This document shows positions 26,502 to 33,500 of a stretch of 64,000 bases of DNA, piece by piece. The notes beneath the pieces were generated by a model, which was not told where the DNA came from, made no database searches, and saw only the letters and a list, made by a program, of their open reading frames with translations. The first letter of the stretch is position 1. Each line of letters starts with the position of its first letter. The translations under genes and the position numbers were made by a program. Source of the stretch: Microglena sp. YARC. Taxonomy: Eukaryota > Chlorophyta > Chlorophyceae > Chlamydomonadales > Chlamydomonadaceae. The stretch covers positions 744,001-808,000 of the forward strand of contig CM039464.1 of the NCBI GenBank assembly GCA_022414725.1. Reading direction: 5' to 3'.

Positions 26502-26622
26502 CGTTTGTACATGAGTTTGCATTTGTGTGTGTGTGTGTGAGTGTTTGTACATGTGTTTGCATTAGTGTGTGTGTGTGTGTGTGAGCGTTTGTACATGTGT
26601 TTGCATTTGTGTGTGTGTGTGA

Positions 26623-26657
<35 letters not shown>

Positions 26658-26840
26658 CGTTTTTACATGTGTTTGCATTTGTGTGTGTGTGTGTGTCTGT
26701 GTGTGTGAGCGTTTGTACATGAGTTTGCATTTATGTGTGTGTGTGTGTGTGTGTGTGTGAGTGTTTGTACATGTGTTTGCATTTGTGTGTGTGTGTGTGT
26801 GAGCGTTTGTACATGTGTTTGCATTTGTGTGTGTGTGTGA

Positions 26841-26877
<37 letters not shown>

Positions 26878-27010
26878 CGTTTGTACATGTGTTTGCATTT
26901 GTGTGTGTGTGTGTGTGTGTGTGTGAGCGTTTGTACATGTGTTTGCATTTGTGTGTGTGTGTGTGTGTGTGAGCGTTTGTACATGTGTTTGCATTTGCGT
27001 GTGTGTGTGA

Positions 27011-27043
<33 letters not shown>

Positions 27044-27063
27044 CGTTTGTACATGTGTTCGCA

Positions 27064-27111
<48 letters not shown>

Positions 27112-27135
27112 AGCGTTTGTACATGTGTTTGCATT

Positions 27136-27197
<62 letters not shown>

Positions 27198-27219
27198 AGC
27201 TTTTGTTCATGTGTTTGCA

Positions 27220-27271
<52 letters not shown>

Positions 27272-27335
27272 CGTTTGTACATGTGTTTGCATTTGTGTGT
27301 GTGTGTGTGTGTGAGCGTTTGTACATGTGTTTGCA

Positions 27336-27369
<34 letters not shown>

Positions 27370-27485
27370 CGTTTGTACATGTGTTTGCATTTGTGTGTGT
27401 GTGTGTGTGTGTGTGTGTGAGCGTTTGTACATGTGTTTGCATTTGTGTGTGTGTGTGTGTGAGAGAGTTTGTACATGTGTTTGCA

Positions 27486-27533
<48 letters not shown>

Positions 27534-30500
27534 CGTTTGTACATGTGTTTGCATTTGTGTGTGCATCTGCAACGAAGGACACAGTATCCTGAACATATGG
27601 AAGGTGCTAGAATTACAGTTGTCGTGGAACTTCAAATCTGGAGTTGTATTTGAATTGTATTTGAATTTTATGGTGAAGCATGCTCTCACTCACCCACACC
27701 TAGACACAGAGTCCTCACACAAAGCAATCCCAATGCACTCCTCCTTATCCCACCTGCATTGCTGCCTTCAGATGTATACGGAGAATGCTCTTAATCGTGT
27801 GCTTGTTTCGACCAGCCTTATCCCCCCCCCCCCCCCCACACACACACACACACACACACCACGCACGCACACACACACACACACACTGCACCTCTGCTCA
27901 TCCCACCTTCATTGCCGACTTCAGGTGTATTCCGAGAACGCTTTTTTGGTGCCACCATCTTCATCCACACAGGCAGCTTGGCCTTGTTTGCTTCCGACCC
28001 AAAAACCCTACTCACCCCACCCACCACCCCCAATACCCCACCCCAACCCACCAACCACAATACACCCCTCCGCATCCCATATTCATCGCCAAGTTCATGT
28101 GCATTTGTAGAATACTCTTGAATGTGTGCTTTGTTGGTGCTGCCTTCCTCACCCACACTGGCAGCTTGGCTTTGTTCGCTCCCGACCCAAAAACCCTACC
28201 CACCCCCACTCCCGACCCCGAATACCCCACCCCACACACCAACCCCCACCCCAACTGCAATGCACCCCTCCTCATTCTACCTTCATTGCTAACTTCAGGT
28301 GTATGCGGAGAATGCTCTTAATCGTGTGCTTGTTTCCACCAGCCTTATCCCCTCCCCCCTCCCCAACCCCAAGCCCAACACACACACACCAACCCCCACC
28401 CCAACTGCAATGCACCCCTCCATGTCCCACCTTCATTGCTAACTTCAGGTGTTTGCGAAGAATACTCTTAATCGTGTGCTTGTTTCGACCAGCCTTATCC
28501 CCCCCCACCCACCACCCACCCCACGCATGCACACACACACCCAATGCACCTCAGCTCATCCCACCTTTATTGCCGACTTCAGGTGTATGCAGATGATGCT
28601 CTCAAACGTGTGCATGTTTTGACCAGCCTTTATATCCCCCCCTCCCCCCCCACCACACACACCACCACCACACACACCACCACCACCACACACACACAAT
28701 GCCCCTCAGCTCATCCCACCTTCATTGCCGACTTCAGGTGTCTTCGTAGAATACTCTTGAATGTGTGCTTGTTTCGACCAGCCTTATCCCCCCCCCCCCC
28801 CCCACACACACACACACACAATGCACCTCTTCTCATCCCACCTTCATTGCCGACTTCAGGTGTATTCCGAGAATACTCTTGAAAGTGTGATTTGTTGGTG
28901 CTGCCTCCTTCATCCACACTGGCAGCTTGGCTGTGTTGGCTTTGTTCGTATCCAACCCAGCCTGTGCATTCTCATAATCTAGGACCGGATTTGTGACAAT
29001 GGCTTTCAAAAGCCCCAAGGCTGAGGAGTTAAGCAAGGTGAAGGCAAACTTATTTGCCTCAAGCTGAACTAGATTCGGAACTGGGGGAGGGGGGATCTGG
29101 GGGTATTGTGAAGGGGGCATGTGGGTGCATGAGTAAGTAGTAGACAATGGCAAAGCTGTATGTATATGAGCACAACTGAATGCTAGGTGAAGGCAAGCTT
29201 GTTTTACTCATGCTGAACTGGATTTGGAACTGGGGGAGGGGGGATCTGAGGGGAGGGGTGCAGAGGGCATGTCAGTGCACGAATAAGTAGTAGATGGAAG
29301 CGAAGCTGTATGTCTATGAGAACAACTGAGTGTTAGGTGAAGGCAAAGCTGTTTGCCTCACGCTGAGCTAGATTAGAAACTGGGGGAGGGGAGACCTGGG
29401 GGTGTAGTGCAGGGGGCATGTGGGTACATGAGTAAGTAGTAGATGAAGGCAAAGCTGCAAGTGTATGTGGGCAACTGAGTGTTAGGTTGAGGCAAAGCGG
29501 TATGTCTATGAGCTCAACAGCTGAGTGTTAGGTGAAGGCAAGCTTGTATTCCTCAAACTGAGCTAGATTAGGAACAGGAGGAGGGGGGATCTGGGTGTGT
29601 GGTGCAGGGGGCATGTGGGTGCACGAGTAAGTAGTAGACAAAGGCAAAGCTGAATGTTTATGAGCACAACTGAATGCTAGGTGAAGGGAAAGTTGTATGC
29701 TTATGAGCACAACTGAATGCTAGGTGAAGGGAAAGTTGTATGCTTATGAGCACAACTGAATGCTAGGTGAAGGGAAAGTTGTATGCTTATGAGCACAACT
29801 GAATGCTAGGTGAAGGCATAGCTGTTTGCATCACGCTGAGCTAGATTAGGAACTAGAGGAGGGGGGGCCAAGGGGTGTTGTGCTGGGGGCATGTAGTTGC
29901 ACGAGGAAGTAGTAGATGAAGGCAAAGCTGTATGTCTATGAGCACAACGGAGTGTTAGGTGAAGGCAAAGCTGTTTGCCTCACACTGAACTAGATTGGGA
30001 ACTGGAGGAGGGGGGATCTGGGGGTGTGGTGCAGGGGGAATGTGGGTGCGCGAGGAAGGAGTAGACGAAGGCCAAGCTGTCTGTCTATGAGCAGAACTGC
30101 TGAGTGGTAGGTGAAGGCAAAGCTGTATGTCTCACGCTGAACTAGATAAGGAACTGGATGGTGGGGAGGGAGGATCTGGGTGTGTGGTGCAGGGGGTGTG
30201 TGGGTGCAAGGCAAAGATGTTTTTATATGAGCACAACTGAGTGTTAGGTGCAGGCAAAGCTGTATGACTCAAGCTGAGCTAGATTGGGAGCTGGAGGAGG
30301 GGGGCCTGAGGTGGTGGTGGTGGTGGTGGTGGTGGGGTGGGGGGCAAGTAGCATGTATGTTGGTAGTATGGTAATATGGATGTTCCAGCTCAGGGGTATC
30401 CAAGGAGGCAAAGACACCCCCACTCCCTATTACCAACCTACCGTTGTGTGTACTGCCCTCACCCCACCCCCACCCCCCTATTACCAACCTACCGGTGTGT

Positions 30501-33500
30501 GTACTGCCCTCACCCCCAACCCCACCCCCTGTTACCAACCTACCGTTGTGTGTACTGCCCTCACCCCCACCCCCACCCCCCTATTACCAACCTACCGTTG
30601 TGTGTGCCCTCACCCCCACCCCGCCCCCCTATTACCAACCTAACGTTGTGTGTACTGCCCTCACCCCCACCCCCACCCCCATATTACCAACCTACCGTTT
30701 GTGTGTACTGCCCTCGCCCCACCCCCACCCCCCTATTACCAACCTACCGTTGGGTTTGCTGTGCTTATTGAACGCTTGTCTGTACTTCACCATATATACA
30801 TCGTATTTATCAAATACGCATTGGAGCCATCATACCATCCATCCATCTTTGCCCTTCCTTCCCGCTGCCCCCTACCTCCTACCCCCCACCCCCACCCCTC
30901 TTTAACAACCCCACCATTGTGCTCATTGCAACCACTGCAGCGCTTGTCTGTGCTTCACCATAGACATTGTATTGATCAAACACACATTGGAGTCATGATG
31001 CCATCCATCCATCTTTGACCTACATCCCCCTCCTACCCCTCCCACCCCCCCACCCCCCACACACACCCCACCCCACCCCACCGCACTCATATATTATACA
31101 TATCATAAACCTACAATTGTACTTGCTGTGCCCACTGCAGCGCTTGTCTGCATTTCAACAGTGCCCTTGCAATCATCAACAAGCTCTTCATGTGGACGGT
31201 TTCTGTCCATCTTTGCCCCTCCCACCCACTCTCCCACCCACCCACCCTGCCCTCCCCCTCCTCTCCCCCACACCCACATCCCACCCCTATTACACACCAT
31301 TGTACTTGCTCTGCGCACTGCAGCTCTTGTCTATATTTCTACAGTGTTGCTGTATTTATCAGCCAACTCTTCATTTTGACGGTTTCTGTCCATCTTTGCC
31401 CCCCCCCCCCCACTACCCACCACCACCACCACCCACCACACCACCACCACCACCACCACCACACACACACACATACACACCACACCCTATTACAAACCAT
31501 TGTGCTTGCTGCGCCCACTGCAGCTATTGTCTGTTTTTAACAGTGTCATTGTTTTTTATCAGCCAACTCTTCATTTTGACGGTTTCTGTCCATCTTTGCC
31601 CCCCACACCACCACCACCACACCACCACCACCACCACCACCACCACCACACACACACACACACACACATACACACCACACCCCTATTACAAAACCATTGT
31701 GCTTGCTGCGCCCACTGCAGCTATTGTCTGTATTTCAACAGTGTCGCTGTATTTATCAACTAACTCTTCATTTTGACGGTTTCTGTCCATCTTTGCCCCC
31801 CCCCCCGCCCCCACCCCACCCCCCCCCACACACACATACCACACCCCTATTACGAACCATTGTGCTTGCTGCGCCCACTGCAGCTATTGTCTGTATTTCA
31901 ACAGTGTCGCTATATTTATCAACTAACTCTTCATTTGGATGGCTTCTGTCCATCTTTGCGCCTCTCTCCTTTCCTACACGTGGGGCAAAAAGGAAACAAT
32001 GGGTTAGCGGTGATGCGGGTGACGCACATATGAAATCAACATTTGTGTGTTGCTCCTCTCTCCTTCCCTACGCCTTGGGAAAAAAGGAAACAATGGGTTA
32101 ACAGTGGTGGTGGTGACACAAATACAACACAACAATAGTTTTGCGCCTTTCTCCTTTCCTACAACTGGGGCAAAAATGAAACACATGGTATATGGTGATG
32201 TTGGTGACACAGACACGAACGCCAAGGCAAACACAAACATTAGGGGACAAAGTGAAGTTAAAATGAGAGGGACAAAATGAAGTTAAAGTATACCCTCCCC
32301 TCACTCCTTTATGCAACTTGGGCAAAAAGGAAACAGCAAGTTAGCGGTTATGTTGGTGACTTAAACACGGACACAAACTCAAACTCAAACAGACGCAGAC
32401 AGACACAGATGCAGACAGACACAGAAAGACATAATTAGACACAGATGCAGACGCAAGCAAGCGCAGACACAGGCACAACCACAGGCACAGACACAAACAC
32501 AGGCACAGACACAGACACAGACAAAACACACAGACGCAGACAGACACAGGCACAGGCGCAGACAGGCACAGGCACAGGCGCAGACACAGACAAACGCACA
32601 GACGCAGACGCAGACGCAGACAGGCCTATAACCAGACGCAGACGCAGATAGGCACAGGCACAGGCACAGGCACAAACAAGAGAGGGCAAATTGAATTTAA
32701 AACATTAAACAGAACCTCTGCATAAGAAGCAACCCAAGGACAGACACACAGTCACATTCACAAACTCAGCTTACAAACGTTTCCCATCCTTGGGCTAAAG
32801 GTGAAGCTAGCTAGTTTGTCTAAAACACTTTATTTCTCCGACTACACGTTGCCATTCTGTCGCCATTCTGTTGCTGCATGGCGTCGCATGGGTCTGGCTA
32901 AACTACTCAGAGATGCCTCCCCCCAAATCCCCTGTGCTACGCGCTTTGCTCTCCCTTGAGTTTCGGGGGCCGCGCGTACCACTAAGGTCGCACCGAGTTG
33001 CTCAATTTACAACGCATCGCAAAACAAACTGTCTGGAAAATTCATCTCAGGGATGCAGTTGACTTGAAGCTAGCTAGTGTGTCTGAAACATAGCTTTCTT
33101 CTTCAGCTACCAGCATCAGCTTCTAGGTAGCTCCCCTGACTTGCTAGTCAGCCAAAGCTAATGCAACCTCGTGCACCTTGAAGCTGACACAACCAGAATT
33201 CCTGTTCTGCTGACATCTTGGGACTTGGTGAAGTGGCTGGCCCAGGAAGCTGCCTACATGCTGCTGCTGCACGTAGCTGAAAGAAAAGCTATTGTCTGGA
33301 AGCTTCATCACTTGAATCCCGATCACCGTTTCCTTTTGTGGGCTACATGTAGCAGCTTCTAGGCAGCTCCCCTGACTTGCTAGTCAGCCAAAGCTAATGC
33401 AAACTAGTGCACCTTGAAGCTGACACAACCAGAACTCCTGTTCTGCTGACATCTTGGGACTTGGTGCAGTGGCTGTCCCAAGGGAGCTGCCTAGAAGCTG